Positions 34,550 through 44,090 of a DNA stretch of 64,000 nucleotides are shown here, one piece after another. Under the pieces are notes generated by a model. The model was not told the DNA's origin. It searched no databases and saw only the letters and a list, made by a program, of their open reading frames with translations. Position 1 is the first letter of the stretch. The number at the start of each line of letters is the position of its first letter. The stretch spans positions 1,302,001 to 1,366,000 of the forward strand of contig NZ_CP017480.1 in the NCBI RefSeq assembly GCF_001887595.1, given 5' to 3'. Source of the DNA: Luteibacter rhizovicinus DSM 16549. Its GTDB lineage: Bacteria > Pseudomonadota > Gammaproteobacteria > Xanthomonadales > Rhodanobacteraceae. Position numbers and translations under genes: made by a program.

Positions 34550-36121
34550 CTAGTCGACGCGCGCCTGCGGGCGCGCTCCGCTCAGCCACCGCTGGGCGCG
34601 TCGAATCCAACCCGCGGGAAGGTCCGGATCCCACACGAACGTCGCCACGCTTTCCGCCGGCATCGCGTACTCGAAACGGTTACGCCCGTCCGTTACCGAG
34701 AGACGGCGTTCGTCCTTATTGAGGTTCACCACCACCAGGACGAGCGAGCCATCGGACTCGTTCTGAAAAGCGACATTGGCGATGCCCCTGTCGTCGACAT
34801 CGGTATCGTTGGAATTCACCCGGAACGCGCCCGGTTCGACGAACCGGCTGAAGTGCGCCAGCGCGTAATACTCGTCGTTGCGTGTCACCTCGCCCGTTTC
34901 CGAATCGATGGTGACGACGCCGCGGCAACGCGAGCACCCGCCGAAATGCGGACCGTGGTTCTCGTCCAGCGCAAGGTTCCAGTAGACGACGCCGCGGGCC
35001 CACTGCCGGATGCCGGTGACCAGCAGGTTTCGTGAGAACCACAGCAATTCGCCGTTGACCGACAACGGCCAGTCGCCACCGGTGCATTCCGTGATGTAAG
35101 CATCTTTATCGGGGTGGGCACGATGGACGCGGCCCTGCTCGTGCTGGCTGCCGCCGTAGCAATGCCACGCCACGCCGTCGATGTAACGCGCGGCATCGGG
35201 GTCGGCCAAGACGGCCAGCGGCTCTTCGACAGGCGTCCAGTTGTGATCCCACTCGAGGATGGCTGTCCTGGGCTTTCGGTCAGCGAGCTTCGGTCCGAGG
35301 TACTTCGAGACCACGCGGGCCCGCGTCTCCGCACCCATCGTCATGCCGGGGTAGCTGATCGGTGCGTACGCGGGTTCGTTTTGCAAGGTCAGGGCAAAGA
35401 TGGGAATGCCGTGGCTGCGGTAGGCATCGAGATACTTGACGAGGTAGTCCGCGTAGACGCCCTCGTACTGCTCCAGCAGCTCGCCACCAAGCAGATTCTG
35501 GGTGGTGCGCATCCACGCCGGCGCGCCCCACGGCGAAGCGATCGTGAGCATGCCGGGATTGATGGCGAGGACTTCCCGCATCATCGGCACCACGTCCTGG
35601 AGGTTGGCCGCGATGTTGAAATGCTTTAACTGCGGATCGATCTGGCCGAACGGAATGTCGTCGAGCGTGTAAACGTTCAACGAGAAATCAGACGAGCCGA
35701 TCGTCAGCCGCATCATGTTGAAGTTGAGGTTCGGCGGCGGACCATACAACTCGCGCAACAGTGCCTGGCGCTCGGGCGCGCTCATCTTCGTATGGAGTAG
35801 CCACGCCGAGGAATCCGTCATCGCCGCGCCGAAACCCGTGATGCTCTGGTACCGGGTGGTGGGATCGATGACGATATCGGCGGTCGCCGAACCACGGGGG
35901 CTCACCGGGATATCGGGCTGCGGGGCCAGCTTCGACCGGTGATCGGTGGTGCTGAGCCAGACCGCGACAGAAGGCATGATCTGGCGCACCGGGGGAGCGG
36001 CATGGGCGCGCAGCACCGCCTTCTCGTACCGCGGCACGAAGAGCACGATAGCGGTGAGGAGAGCGATCAATCCAACGAACAGGGAGACCACGTAGTGGGA
36101 GGACGCCTTACGCTCATCCAT
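34550..36121 (-). CDS. GH30 family glycosidase (glucosylceramidase-like), membrane anchored
   Basis: 523 residues. One N-terminal transmembrane helix at about residues 10-29 anchors the enzyme, then a TIM barrel: ITGFGAAMTDSSAW near residue 93, LQNEPAYAPI with the general acid E249, and ITECTGGD with the nucleophile E345. A C-terminal beta-sandwich completes GH30. It should cleave beta-glucosides such as glucosylceramide or beta-1,6-glucans outside the cytoplasm. The neighbouring genes offer no pathway clue. Confidence 0.88.
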   Translation of the reverse strand: MDERKASSHYVVSLFVGLIALLTAIVLFVPRYEKAVLRAHAAPPVRQIMPSVAVWLSTTDHRSKLAPQPDIPVSPRGSATADIVIDPTTRYQSITGFGAAMTDSSAWLLHTKMSAPERQALLRELYGPPPNLNFNMMRLTIGSSDFSLNVYTLDDIPFGQIDPQLKHFNIAANLQDVVPMMREVLAINPGMLTIASPWGAPAWMRTTQNLLGGELLEQYEGVYADYLVKYLDAYRSHGIPIFALTLQNEPAYAPISYPGMTMGAETRARVVSKYLGPKLADRKPRTAILEWDHNWTPVEEPLAVLADPDAARYIDGVAWHCYGGSQHEQGRVHRAHPDKDAYITECTGGDWPLSVNGELLWFSRNLLVTGIRQWARGVVYWNLALDENHGPHFGGCSRCRGVVTIDSETGEVTRNDEYYALAHFSRFVEPGAFRVNSNDTDVDDRGIANVAFQNESDGSLVLVVVNLNKDERRLSVTDGRNRFEYAMPAESVATFVWDPDLPAGWIRRAQRWLSGARPQARVD

Positions 36122-36154
36122 GGCGATGGCAATACCGTTTGCTTGCGCGGCCGG

Positions 36155-37432
36155 TCATAGGTGTTTGACCACCTCGGCCAATCCCACGTCCGAAGGCCGC
36201 GGGAAAGCGGAACGGACTTGTTCGATCAACACACCCGGCACTCCAGCCTCTTCAAAGTACCCCATCCACTCGCGCGTCACGGAAGCGACGTCGTCGATAA
36301 GCGCGGCCGCCTGCCTGGTCGAGAGGCCGAACTGACCACATCCGCGCAGCGCATTCGACAGGTGTGAGGCCCGACCATCGGGGCCCACTCCGAGATGGAG
36401 GAATCGCTCGTGGGTGGACGAGGGTCGCGGCACAACGTCGTACAGCGGACTCAACCGCCATCCGTGATTTTCTGCGTCGTAGAGGAAGGCATGGTTGCGC
36501 AAGTGATCGTCATCGTTGGACACGAGAATGTTGAAGACCATTCGCTTGAATAGTTCGATGCGATCGTCGGCAACTCCGCCAGCGGTTCCGAACCGTTCTA
36601 TCGCGCGTGCAATGTCTGCGTAGCTCGATGTGTGTGATTGCTGCTCGTGCAAGCCAGTGGCCGTCAATGCGCTGATCATGTGGCGCTTCGAGAACGACTC
36701 GGCTTCCGTTCGCCTGTCGAAGCGTTGGATGAGCATGACATTGCGCTTGCCAGGCAACGACACGAGCCTGACGGAAGGAACGTTCAAGCCGGCTCTGCGT
36801 GCAAGTTCGAGAGTCGCGTATTCGAGCCACGCCATGTCCAGGACATCACCACGGGCCGGGAACTTGGCAATCCATTGATAGCCGTCGTCCACTATCAGCG
36901 CTTTCGGACGCGCGCCACCAAGGGACGGAGCTCCCGTGAAAAAGTGCTCCAGCTGTGCAGGCACCGGCAAGCCTTCTTCAACCCGGTCGGCAGCTTCCAT
37001 CAGGTACTCGAGTTCGATGTGCTTCGGAAGCGCACTGGGCAACGGCGCTCCTTTTTGATCTTTCTGTACATCGAGGGCACCGACGCGATTTGGCCCGGCG
37101 TGATCCAGGAATACCGACTCGGGGAGGGAACCTGGCACGGCCCTTAGTTTGTTCTCGATGACACGGCGCCCCCAGAAATCGGGCGTCGCATCTCGCAAAG
37201 CGCCGAAAAGCTCAAGGGCACCGTAGGGCGCCACGTCGATCAGGCTGCCACCCAGTGGCAGACTCATCGGGTCGACCGACATGGCATTGGGGCGGTCCAC
37301 ATAACGCAGGCCGTAGCTAAATCGAGAGAACGCCGTGGTCGCCCCGATTTCCTGCATGTCCAGAAGGCCAGCCGGGACCGGCTTCCGCTCGCCGGGCAAC
37401 TCGATCGTCACGATTCGTTCGACGTGCGCCAT
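36155..37432 (-). CDS. hipA: HipA-family serine/threonine kinase toxin
   Basis: 425 residues from the ATG at 37432, which overlaps the hipB stop as TGATG. HipA core motifs: a glycine-rich P-loop GAPSLGGARPKALI, WIAKFPARGD near residue 190, VMLIQRFDRR, and the catalytic/metal block FNILVSNDDDHLRNHAF with LSPLYDVVP following. HipA kinases phosphorylate aminoacyl-tRNA synthetases, causing growth arrest and persistence. The N-terminal subdomain is present, so it looks full length and active. Confidence 0.9.
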   Translation of the reverse strand: MAHVERIVTIELPGERKPVPAGLLDMQEIGATTAFSRFSYGLRYVDRPNAMSVDPMSLPLGGSLIDVAPYGALELFGALRDATPDFWGRRVIENKLRAVPGSLPESVFLDHAGPNRVGALDVQKDQKGAPLPSALPKHIELEYLMEAADRVEEGLPVPAQLEHFFTGAPSLGGARPKALIVDDGYQWIAKFPARGDVLDMAWLEYATLELARRAGLNVPSVRLVSLPGKRNVMLIQRFDRRTEAESFSKRHMISALTATGLHEQQSHTSSYADIARAIERFGTAGGVADDRIELFKRMVFNILVSNDDDHLRNHAFLYDAENHGWRLSPLYDVVPRPSSTHERFLHLGVGPDGRASHLSNALRGCGQFGLSTRQAAALIDDVASVTREWMGYFEEAGVPGVLIEQVRSAFPRPSDVGLAEVVKHL

Positions 37433-37758
37433 CAAAAATCCAGGTTTCTGGAAGGCTTACGCTTTCGAATTGGGCGATCCAGATTTGCCAGGGCGACGCT
37501 TTCAGTCAGCGGATCGTTTGAATCCGTGAACATGCTTAGCAGCCCCAGGACTTCGAACGCGTTGATCCACATGCCGAACGCCGTTCCAGAATCGCCCGCC
37601 TCCATGCGCACCAGCGTCGACAGGCTGATCCGGGCGCGAGCGGCGAGATCTGGCTGCGTATAACCGCGAGCCTGTCGCGCGGCCCGAAGCTTGCGGCCGA
37701 ACGATTGGGCGGCCGAGTGCCCCCGTGGGCTGAGGGAGTGAGTTGCAGACATCTTCAT
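37432..37758 (-). CDS. hipB: HipB-type antitoxin (Xre family)
   Basis: 108 residues; a second ATG at 37752 is possible. The helix-turn-helix lies at about residues 21-58 (FGRKLRAARQARGYTQPDLA, ISLSTLVRMEAG). HipB binds HipA and represses the operon. Its stop overlaps the hipA start. Two 43-bp palindromes upstream are its probable operators. Confidence 0.88.
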   Translation of the reverse strand: MKMSATHSLSPRGHSAAQSFGRKLRAARQARGYTQPDLAARARISLSTLVRMEAGDSGTAFGMWINAFEVLGLLSMFTDSNDPLTESVALANLDRPIRKRKPSRNLDF

Positions 37759-37759
37759 G

Positions 37760-37802
37760 GTCTAAAATGATCATTGAAAAGCTTTCAATTGTCAATTTAG
37801 AC
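37760..37802. promoter_or_regulatory. hipBA operator O1
   Basis: A 43-base imperfect palindrome starting GTCTAAAATGATCATTGAAA and ending TTTCAATTGTCAATTTAGAC, directly upstream of hipB. It is a near-copy of the palindrome at 37901-37943 in length and sequence. Likely HipB binding site overlapping the promoter. Confidence 0.7.
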
Positions 37803-37900
37803 TAGTTCATTAAGACGCTGATGCTCCGGATTAGCCGCCAGACGTGGATTTCGTTAGCCATCGACCGGTAAGCCCGAGACAGCCCCGGCTATAAAAAATA

Positions 37901-37943
37901 GTCTAATTTGACGATTTAAAAAGCTCGAATTGTCATTTTAGAC
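37901..37943. promoter_or_regulatory. hipBA operator O2
   Basis: A second 43-base palindrome (arms GTCTAATTTGAC and GTCATTTTAGAC), with its centre 141 bp from that of O1. Both lie in the AT-rich gap before hipB. The matched pair could allow DNA looping by HipB/HipA. Confidence 0.65.
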
Positions 37944-38035
37944 TATATCGATGCAACCGAGGTTTTTTCGCTGGCCTTGCGGCTCACCGGAGATGGGTGC
38001 CGAGCGGCCATACGATGGCGACGGGATATGTCGCC

Positions 38036-38269
38036 TCAGACATCGAGTCCTCGCCCGATCAGACGACCGACCGGCTTCGCCAGGGCGACGACTAGAACAC
38101 CTAGAACGATATAGCCGACGCTTGCGCCGATCATGTGCGCCGGATACCGCTGGACTTCGACGCCGAAGGCGAACTCCACGGCGTACAGCGCCCACGCGAA
38201 GGAGAAGAACGCTACCCAGAGGATTCCCACCAGCCGAAGGATGAAAACCGCCGTCTTTTGATACGTCAT
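38036..38269 (-). CDS. Small two-helix membrane protein
   Basis: 77 residues from the ATG at 38269 (MTYQKTAVFILRLVGILWVA); the longer frame upstream is out of character. Two hydrophobic helices (LRLVGILWVAFFSFAWALYA; MIGASVGYIVLGVLVVALAK) separated by a short loop, with a basic C-terminus. No family recognised. Confidence 0.65.
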   Translation of the reverse strand: MTYQKTAVFILRLVGILWVAFFSFAWALYAVEFAFGVEVQRYPAHMIGASVGYIVLGVLVVALAKPVGRLIGRGLDV

Positions 38270-38327
38270 CACGAACCCTTCCCCTGACCGCGTTAGAGCC
38301 ATCGATATGGCCGCGGCACAGCATACG

Positions 38328-39818
38328 TCACACGCTTGCGCGCACGACATCGGGCAGGACGTACGCACCGCCGGCGATCTCATCCGTGGGGACATACGCG
38401 CGAATGAGCAAGGCGAATTTCCCATCCGGCGCAGGCAACCAGTTCTTCCGCGCGGCGGCGTCTTCCGGCGGAGCGAACGACAGGTGCAACGTGAGTGATC
38501 CGTCCGGTGCGAAGTCGACTTCCTTCGCGTCCAGCGCCGCCGTACCGATGTTGGTCCGGCCGCCGTCCGGATGGGCAAGCATGTAGTAGTCCTCGTCGTA
38601 CATCGTCAACGACCAGAAGCCGCCGCGCGATCGATCGACAGCGGGCAATCCGTCCTTCGGAAAGGTTACCGTGTAGTGATAGCGACCCTCGAGCAACTGC
38701 CCTTTCGCATCGGTGCCACGAATGAAGTAGATCGCTTCGTGGAAGTCGTTAACGTAGATGTAGATGACCGCCGCCTGCGCGCGTCCGTACCAGTCGGCGC
38801 CCCATGCACCTGCGTTGCGTTGGCGTTGCCAGCCGTTTCCCGTGTCGACGCCGGTCTGGTAGTAACGCGCACCCTCCTGGAGTTCCGCGTCCGCCGCCAG
38901 CGCGACGTGATCGATGAGGCTTTTCAGCTCGTTGCTCGTTTTGCGCAACGCAAGCAGGGCACGCGCCTGGGCGGCCATCGGCGTGTCATCGGCACTCACC
39001 TTCGGGCTCGCATCCAGCGCCTTCTCGAGATCGTCCCAGAACGTCGCGGCATTCACCGGTCGAACCCGGAGAAGATCCGGGTCGGCCGTCACCATCTCGC
39101 GTGTCAGCCCGGGCGGAAAGACCGCGTTGCGCGCGCTCGCTTCGCAATCGAAGACGAGCGGACCGCGGTGATCGTTTCGCAGCGGGACGACACCGATCTG
39201 GTTGAGGATGCTGCGTGCAAGCGCCATGTCCTGTGCGCCGTGGCCCGCGAAGCTCCGGCCGAAGACTCCCGAGATATGAGTTGGCGAGTGCAACACCTCG
39301 ACGAAACCCTCGGGTTTTCGCCCCTCCCAATTGGGCCCGACCAAGAGGTACTTGCCCCCGGGCGTATGGGATGCCGAACCCAACTGGTGGATCACGGTAG
39401 TGAACAGGTCGACGATCTGGATCGTCCAGTAATGACCCGCAGGAACATTGTCCGGCGTCTGGATCACCACGGCATCCTCTGCGAGGTCCGCGAAACCTGC
39501 GCCGTAGATCGTGTCGCGGTTCGGCGTCACGACCTTGCGTTGAGCCGACGCCATGAGATCGTCCAGGTAGCCCATGGTGTTCTTGGGCGCGCCGGGAAAC
39601 AGACCCATCGTTGCTCCCGGGCCATCCCTCATGATCGCCCACGAGCTGGTCCGCCCGAACGTGTTGACCGCTGGGTAGCCCCAGTAATAAACGATGCGTG
39701 CAAGGGACTCGATATAGCTTTCCGCCGCGAGCCCCGCGGCGATACCGGCCCCGTTACTCAAACCCGGATGGGCAGGAATCAGGGATTGCGACAGGTACTC
39801 GGTGCTTTGGGTTGCCAT
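38328..39818 (-). CDS. DUF1254/DUF1214 domain protein
   Basis: 496 residues from the ATG at 39818 (a GTG two codons earlier is possible). The DUF1254 N-terminal part (YYWGYPAVNTFGR, VTPNRDTIYGAGFADL near residue 100) and the C-terminal DUF1214 part (DRSRGGFWSLTMYDEDYYML, NLPAPDGKF-like end) are in the usual order. The family is widespread and of unknown activity. No signal peptide is seen, although many relatives are periplasmic. Confidence 0.8.
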   Translation of the reverse strand: MATQSTEYLSQSLIPAHPGLSNGAGIAAGLAAESYIESLARIVYYWGYPAVNTFGRTSSWAIMRDGPGATMGLFPGAPKNTMGYLDDLMASAQRKVVTPNRDTIYGAGFADLAEDAVVIQTPDNVPAGHYWTIQIVDLFTTVIHQLGSASHTPGGKYLLVGPNWEGRKPEGFVEVLHSPTHISGVFGRSFAGHGAQDMALARSILNQIGVVPLRNDHRGPLVFDCEASARNAVFPPGLTREMVTADPDLLRVRPVNAATFWDDLEKALDASPKVSADDTPMAAQARALLALRKTSNELKSLIDHVALAADAELQEGARYYQTGVDTGNGWQRQRNAGAWGADWYGRAQAAVIYIYVNDFHEAIYFIRGTDAKGQLLEGRYHYTVTFPKDGLPAVDRSRGGFWSLTMYDEDYYMLAHPDGGRTNIGTAALDAKEVDFAPDGSLTLHLSFAPPEDAAARKNWLPAPDGKFALLIRAYVPTDEIAGGAYVLPDVVRASV

Positions 39819-39908
39819 GGCCACGGCCGAAGAAGGAGTCAGGCCTTCAGCCTGGAACCGACCACGGTGTTCGGAAACGGTAGATCCCTGAGTACGCGGC
39901 CCGCAAAA

Positions 39909-40835
39909 CTACTGGGGCATGCCGTTCGCCTTCGCGTAGCCGGTGCGCAAGCGAAGCGCGTCGAGCAGCACCCTCACCCGGGGCATCAACGTCCGGCCGC
40001 CGGATGTCACCAGGTTGACCTCGAGCGGCTCGGGCCTGAGCGTCGGCATGAGTTCGACCAGGCGCCCAACAGCCAGTGCGTCCTGCGCCATGAACTGCGG
40101 CACCTGCGCCAGCCCGCAGTCGGCAAGCATGGCATCGACCAGGGACTCGCCGTGGCTCAGCCACATCCGCGGCGTGAACGTCGGCGCGATCGTTTCGCCC
40201 TCCACGCGGAACTCGAGCGGACGATCCCTTCCGCTTCCCGGCATGCGAAAGGCGATGACGTCGTGGTCCGCGACATCGGCGGGTGTCGTCGGTGTACCGC
40301 GCTGCGCGAGGTAACCCGGGCTCGCGCAAAGCACGAGGGGCTGGCGATCGACCTCCCTGGCGATGAGGCTGGAGTCGGGCAACTTGCCGAAGCGCAGCGT
40401 GCCATCGAGACCGTCCCTCGCGAGATCGACACGCTCGTCACTCAGGCGAAGATCCGCGCGAAGCTTCGGATGCTGCGCGAGCAATGTCCCGATCACCGGT
40501 ATCACCACCTTGCCGCCATAACCGATGGGTGCGCTGATGCGCAGGATGCCGGTCGGTTCGCTGGAGCGTACGTCCGTCATCTCCTCGAGTTCGGTGACCT
40601 GCGCCAGCACGTCGCTGCATCGGCGGAACAGCTCCTCGCCATCCGCGGTGAGCTGGACCGAGCGCGTGGTGCGGACGAACAGGCGGACACCCATACGGGT
40701 TTCGAGCCGGGCCACGCTTTTCGCCACACTCGAGGGGGCGACCCCAAGTTCGCGCGAGGCCTGGGCGAAGCTGAGGTGCCGGGCGACGGCCGCGAATGCC
40801 ACGAATTGAGTCAGATTGACCATCATTGACGACAT
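39909..40835 (-). CDS. LysR-family transcriptional regulator
   Basis: About 308 residues from the ATG at 40835; an ATG at 40823 is also possible. The N-terminal winged helix is clear (FVAFAAVARHLSFAQASREL, GVAPSSVAKSVARLETRMGV), followed by a substrate-binding domain. It is divergent from the cupin gene with 92 bases between starts, the usual arrangement when LysR regulates its neighbour. Confidence 0.9.
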   Translation of the reverse strand: MSSMMVNLTQFVAFAAVARHLSFAQASRELGVAPSSVAKSVARLETRMGVRLFVRTTRSVQLTADGEELFRRCSDVLAQVTELEEMTDVRSSEPTGILRISAPIGYGGKVVIPVIGTLLAQHPKLRADLRLSDERVDLARDGLDGTLRFGKLPDSSLIAREVDRQPLVLCASPGYLAQRGTPTTPADVADHDVIAFRMPGSGRDRPLEFRVEGETIAPTFTPRMWLSHGESLVDAMLADCGLAQVPQFMAQDALAVGRLVELMPTLRPEPLEVNLVTSGGRTLMPRVRVLLDALRLRTGYAKANGMPQ

Positions 40836-40927
40836 GATGCCACGAGTATCGTGGCCCCGACGGTACTTATCCGGCCCGATCCGTCGCCCCATCCTTGGGA
40901 TTCCCCTCCCCCACGGATGCCCCCCCC

Positions 40928-41395
40928 ATGTCCCCGCTTCCTGTCGATACCGTGATCTTCACCGGCTCGCGCGTACGCGAGCTGATCGCCGGCCGCGAAA
41001 CCGGTGGCCGGTTCTGCATGCTCGAGTTCACCAGCCCCGCGGGGCGGGGCACACCCACGCACATGCACGAGCGGGAGACCGAGTCGGTCCATCTTCTTTC
41101 CGGCGAACTCGCGGTGATCGTTGGCGAAGAGACCTTTCATCTCTCGCCGGGTGACTCCATGGTGTTGCAACCGAACCAGCCTCACCGCCTCGTCACGGGT
41201 GAAAGCGAAGATGCCCGCTACATCGTCGTTTGCGCGCCGGCGGGCTTCGAGGACTTCGTAGCTTCTTGCGTCACGGACGATGACGGTGCGTGGCCACCCG
41301 CACCGCCGTCGAAGAACGATATCGACAAGCTGCTTGGCCATGCGCCACGCTTCGGCATAACGATCTTCCCTCCGGCCAAGGGACCCTCCGCTTAA
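40928..41395 (+). CDS. Cupin-domain protein
   Basis: 155 residues from the ATG at 40928. The cupin metal motif is complete: G.GTPTHMHERETESVHLLSGE, then PGDSMVLQPNQPHRLV, with four potential metal ligands (H, H, E, H). Resembles quercetin dioxygenase-like or small-molecule-binding cupins. It is the probable target of the divergent LysR regulator. Substrate unknown. Confidence 0.82.
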   Translation: MSPLPVDTVIFTGSRVRELIAGRETGGRFCMLEFTSPAGRGTPTHMHERETESVHLLSGELAVIVGEETFHLSPGDSMVLQPNQPHRLVTGESEDARYIVVCAPAGFEDFVASCVTDDDGAWPPAPPSKNDIDKLLGHAPRFGITIFPPAKGPSA

Positions 41396-41410
41396 GGAAC
41401 ACACCCACGC

Positions 41411-43048
41411 ATGAAGTCGCGCAACGCCATCTGGATCGCCGCCCTGATCGCGGTGGCGTTGATCGGCAGCGGCGTCGCCTTGCGCTGGCGTGCCAGCAGG
41501 ACGCCACCGATCGTCCTGGTGAAGCTCGACGGCGCCGCGACCCGGCCCGTGTCGGGTCGCCTGCTGGTCTTCGCCACGCCGGCCAAGGCGGCACGGGCGC
41601 AGGCGAAGGGTGGCAAGGTCACCCAGGTGGATGCGGATCCGTGGCATCCGAAGCGCACCGCCGTCGCGGCGCGGGAGATCTTCCGGCTGGCTCCCGGACA
41701 GACTACCGAGATCGATACCGATGCCATCGCCTTTCCGACGGGCTTCTCGGATCTGCCACCGGGCGAGTACCTGCTGCAGGCGGTGCTCGACAAGGATCAT
41801 GACTACAACTACTACGGCCGCGATGCGGGTGACCTGGTCAGTCCCGTGATGAGCGTACGGCTGCCCTTGATCATTCCGCCGACGCTGCCGCTGGTGCAGA
41901 TGCGCGCCAATCCCGATCCGTGGGTGCTGGATTGGGAGACGCCGGACATCCAGGCCGATGCAGCGGCCGCGCGCCGCAGCACGCAATCGCTCGATGTCAT
42001 CAGCCCACTGTTGTCGGGCTTCACCGGCCGGAGCATTCACACGCGCGGCTGGGTGTTGCTGCCGCCTGGCTACGAGAAGGGCGACGGCAAGCGCTATCCG
42101 ACGGTCTACTACACGCATGCCTATGGTGGCGACAAGGACAGCCTCGTCGACGATCTCGTCATCGTGCACCTGGCGACGAGCAAGGGCGAGATGCCACCGA
42201 TGATCTGGGTCTTTCTCGACCAGTCCGGCGCCACCGGAACGAACGAGTTCGCCAACTCGGTGAACAACGGCCCCTGGGGCGATGCCCTCACGCAGGAACT
42301 CATTCCGCAGCTCGAAGCGAAATACCGCATGGATGCCACGCCATCGGGCCGCCTGCTTACCGGGCACTCGTCCGGCGGCTGGGCGACGCTTTGGTTGCAG
42401 ACGAAGTACCCGAAGATCTTCGGCGGTACGTGGTCGACATCACCCGACCCCGTCGACTTCCACGACTTCTCCGGCGTGGATATCTACGCACATAACGCCA
42501 ATTTCTACCGGCGTCCGGATGGCCAGCCCTGGCCGATCAGCCGCGTGCATTTCCACGGTGAAGGCACCTTCGAGGATGCGGCGCGACTGGAGCGCGTGCT
42601 TGGCCCATACGGCGGACAGGTGTCGTCGTACGAGTGGGTGTTCTCGCCACGCAATCTCGACGGCACACCGATGCTCCTGTTCGATCGCTACTCGGGCCAG
42701 ATCGACCCGCAGGTCCAGACGTACTGGATCGAGCACTACGACATCTCGCGCTACATCCGCCTGAACTGGCCGACGCTCCAGCCCGATCTCGACGGCAAGA
42801 TCCACATCGCCGTGGGCACGGAAGACAGCTGGTACCTCGACGGCGCGGTGCACAAGCTGAAGGCCGTGCTCGATGAGCTGCACGCGACGTCGGACATCCG
42901 CTTCGTGCCCAACAAGGCGCATATGGATCTCTACGCGAAGGGTGACGACCCGAATGCGCTGCTCAAGGAAATGAGTCGGGAGATGTATAAGGTGGCGCGT
43001 CCCGACGAGGCGACGGCGGAGCCGAAGCGGGCCATCGAAGCAAAGTAA
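41411..43048 (+). CDS. Esterase-D-like alpha/beta hydrolase
   Basis: 545 residues with an N-terminal membrane anchor or signal (NAIWIAALIAVALIGSGVAL). An N-terminal beta-rich region of about 160 residues precedes an esterase domain with the nucleophile elbow GHSSGGW (about residue 317) and a final histidine in NKAHMDLY (about 503). It probably cleaves esters of carbohydrates or siderophores in the periplasm. It starts 15 bases after the cupin stop, so the two are likely in one transcript. Confidence 0.75.
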   Translation: MKSRNAIWIAALIAVALIGSGVALRWRASRTPPIVLVKLDGAATRPVSGRLLVFATPAKAARAQAKGGKVTQVDADPWHPKRTAVAAREIFRLAPGQTTEIDTDAIAFPTGFSDLPPGEYLLQAVLDKDHDYNYYGRDAGDLVSPVMSVRLPLIIPPTLPLVQMRANPDPWVLDWETPDIQADAAAARRSTQSLDVISPLLSGFTGRSIHTRGWVLLPPGYEKGDGKRYPTVYYTHAYGGDKDSLVDDLVIVHLATSKGEMPPMIWVFLDQSGATGTNEFANSVNNGPWGDALTQELIPQLEAKYRMDATPSGRLLTGHSSGGWATLWLQTKYPKIFGGTWSTSPDPVDFHDFSGVDIYAHNANFYRRPDGQPWPISRVHFHGEGTFEDAARLERVLGPYGGQVSSYEWVFSPRNLDGTPMLLFDRYSGQIDPQVQTYWIEHYDISRYIRLNWPTLQPDLDGKIHIAVGTEDSWYLDGAVHKLKAVLDELHATSDIRFVPNKAHMDLYAKGDDPNALLKEMSREMYKVARPDEATAEPKRAIEAK

Positions 43049-43069
43049 AGTGCTTCGGAAGGACGCGCG

Positions 43070-43450
43070 TCATTCGCCGCGCGTTCGCGCCTTTTTTGCC
43101 CGGGGACGCTTGCCGATGGTCGCCGCCTGCGGCACGTCGCGCGGGGCTGCCGGGCCGCTGTGACCCAGTTGCTCCAGTGACGAGAGATCGTCGACGTACG
43201 AGACGAAATGCTGCAGATAACCCGGCGACAGATCGCGCATCATTGCGATCGACCGGTGCACGAGGGCGCTGGAGTTGAGCGGACCCGCGTTCTCGGGCGC
43301 TTCCTGCAGGGACTGCCGCAGCTGGCTCTCCGTGCGCATGCGCGACCAGATCTTCTGGAACTCGTCGAGGACCGGCAGTACCGGATACGACGACGGGCGC
43401 GCCGCCAGTTCGTCCGCGATGCGGCCGAGTGGACCGCGCTCAGGGCGCAT
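43070..43450 (-). CDS. DUF2894 protein of the MotAB-like operon
   Basis: 126 residues. The family is known only through its operon with DUF802 and OmpA genes. It is helical (FQKIWSRMRTESQLRQSLQE, SALVHRSIAMMRDLSPGYLQ) with a lysine/arginine-rich tail. It overlaps the OmpA-like gene's end by 11 bases and is the last gene of the operon. No enzymatic motif. Confidence 0.75.
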   Translation of the reverse strand: MRPERGPLGRIADELAARPSSYPVLPVLDEFQKIWSRMRTESQLRQSLQEAPENAGPLNSSALVHRSIAMMRDLSPGYLQHFVSYVDDLSSLEQLGHSGPAAPRDVPQAATIGKRPRAKKARTRGE

Positions 43451-44090
43451 GGGGCGTCACCGCGGCCGAGGCAGGCTTCGGAATCGGCGCAATCTCCACG
43501 CGACGGTTCTTCGCACGCCCTTCCTCACTGTCGTTCGCACCGACCGGCTGTTCCGAGCCAAACGCTGCCGCGAAAACCGATGGCGCGGGCACGCCTTCGG
43601 CGATCAGGGCGCGCGTGACGGTCAGCGCGCGCTGGGCCGAAAGCTCCCAGTTGTCGGTGAAGTGACGATTGCTGTCGTGCACCTGCTGGTCGTCGGTGAA
43701 CCCACTGACCATGAGGACTTCGTCGCGTGAGGTGAGGTAGTTCGACAGCGGACCGGCGAGGCTCTTCAGCACATCGCGACCTTCGGGCTGCAGCTGATCG
43801 GAGTTCAGCGCGAACAACACGCTGCCACGAATGCCGATACGGCCGTTCACGAGCGTGACGCGACCGGCCGCGAGCGGCGCGGCCAGCGCCTGCTCCAGCG
43901 TCATACGCCGCTGTGCTTCAGCCTGACGCTGCTTCACTTCCTCATCCAGCCGGTGCGACAACTGCAACTGCACGCCGATCACGCCAACGAGGATGAGTAC
44001 GAAGGCGCCGAGCAGCACCGACATGAGATCGCCGAAGGCGGCCCAGATCGGCGCGACCGATTCCCCTTCGAACTCGATGTCGTCGCTCAT
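43440..44090 (-). CDS. OmpA/MotB-like peptidoglycan-binding stator subunit
   Basis: 216 residues. One N-terminal transmembrane helix with an aspartate at its start (AAFGDLMSVLLGAFVLILVG), as in MotB and ZorB, a short coil, and a C-terminal OmpA domain (VSGFTDDQQVHDSNRHFTDN, LSAQRALTVTRALI, AKNRRVEI) that binds peptidoglycan. With the DUF802 protein it should form an ion-driven stator-like complex. Its start overlaps the DUF802 stop by four bases. Confidence 0.85.
   Translation of the reverse strand: MSDDIEFEGESVAPIWAAFGDLMSVLLGAFVLILVGVIGVQLQLSHRLDEEVKQRQAEAQRRMTLEQALAAPLAAGRVTLVNGRIGIRGSVLFALNSDQLQPEGRDVLKSLAGPLSNYLTSRDEVLMVSGFTDDQQVHDSNRHFTDNWELSAQRALTVTRALIAEGVPAPSVFAAAFGSEQPVGANDSEEGRAKNRRVEIAPIPKPASAAVTPHAP

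Noticed and set aside
38571-40829. A 752-residue plus-strand open frame
   Set aside because: Antisense to the DUF1254 gene and the LysR gene, both with clear family motifs; an Arg/His-rich shadow of GC-rich coding DNA.
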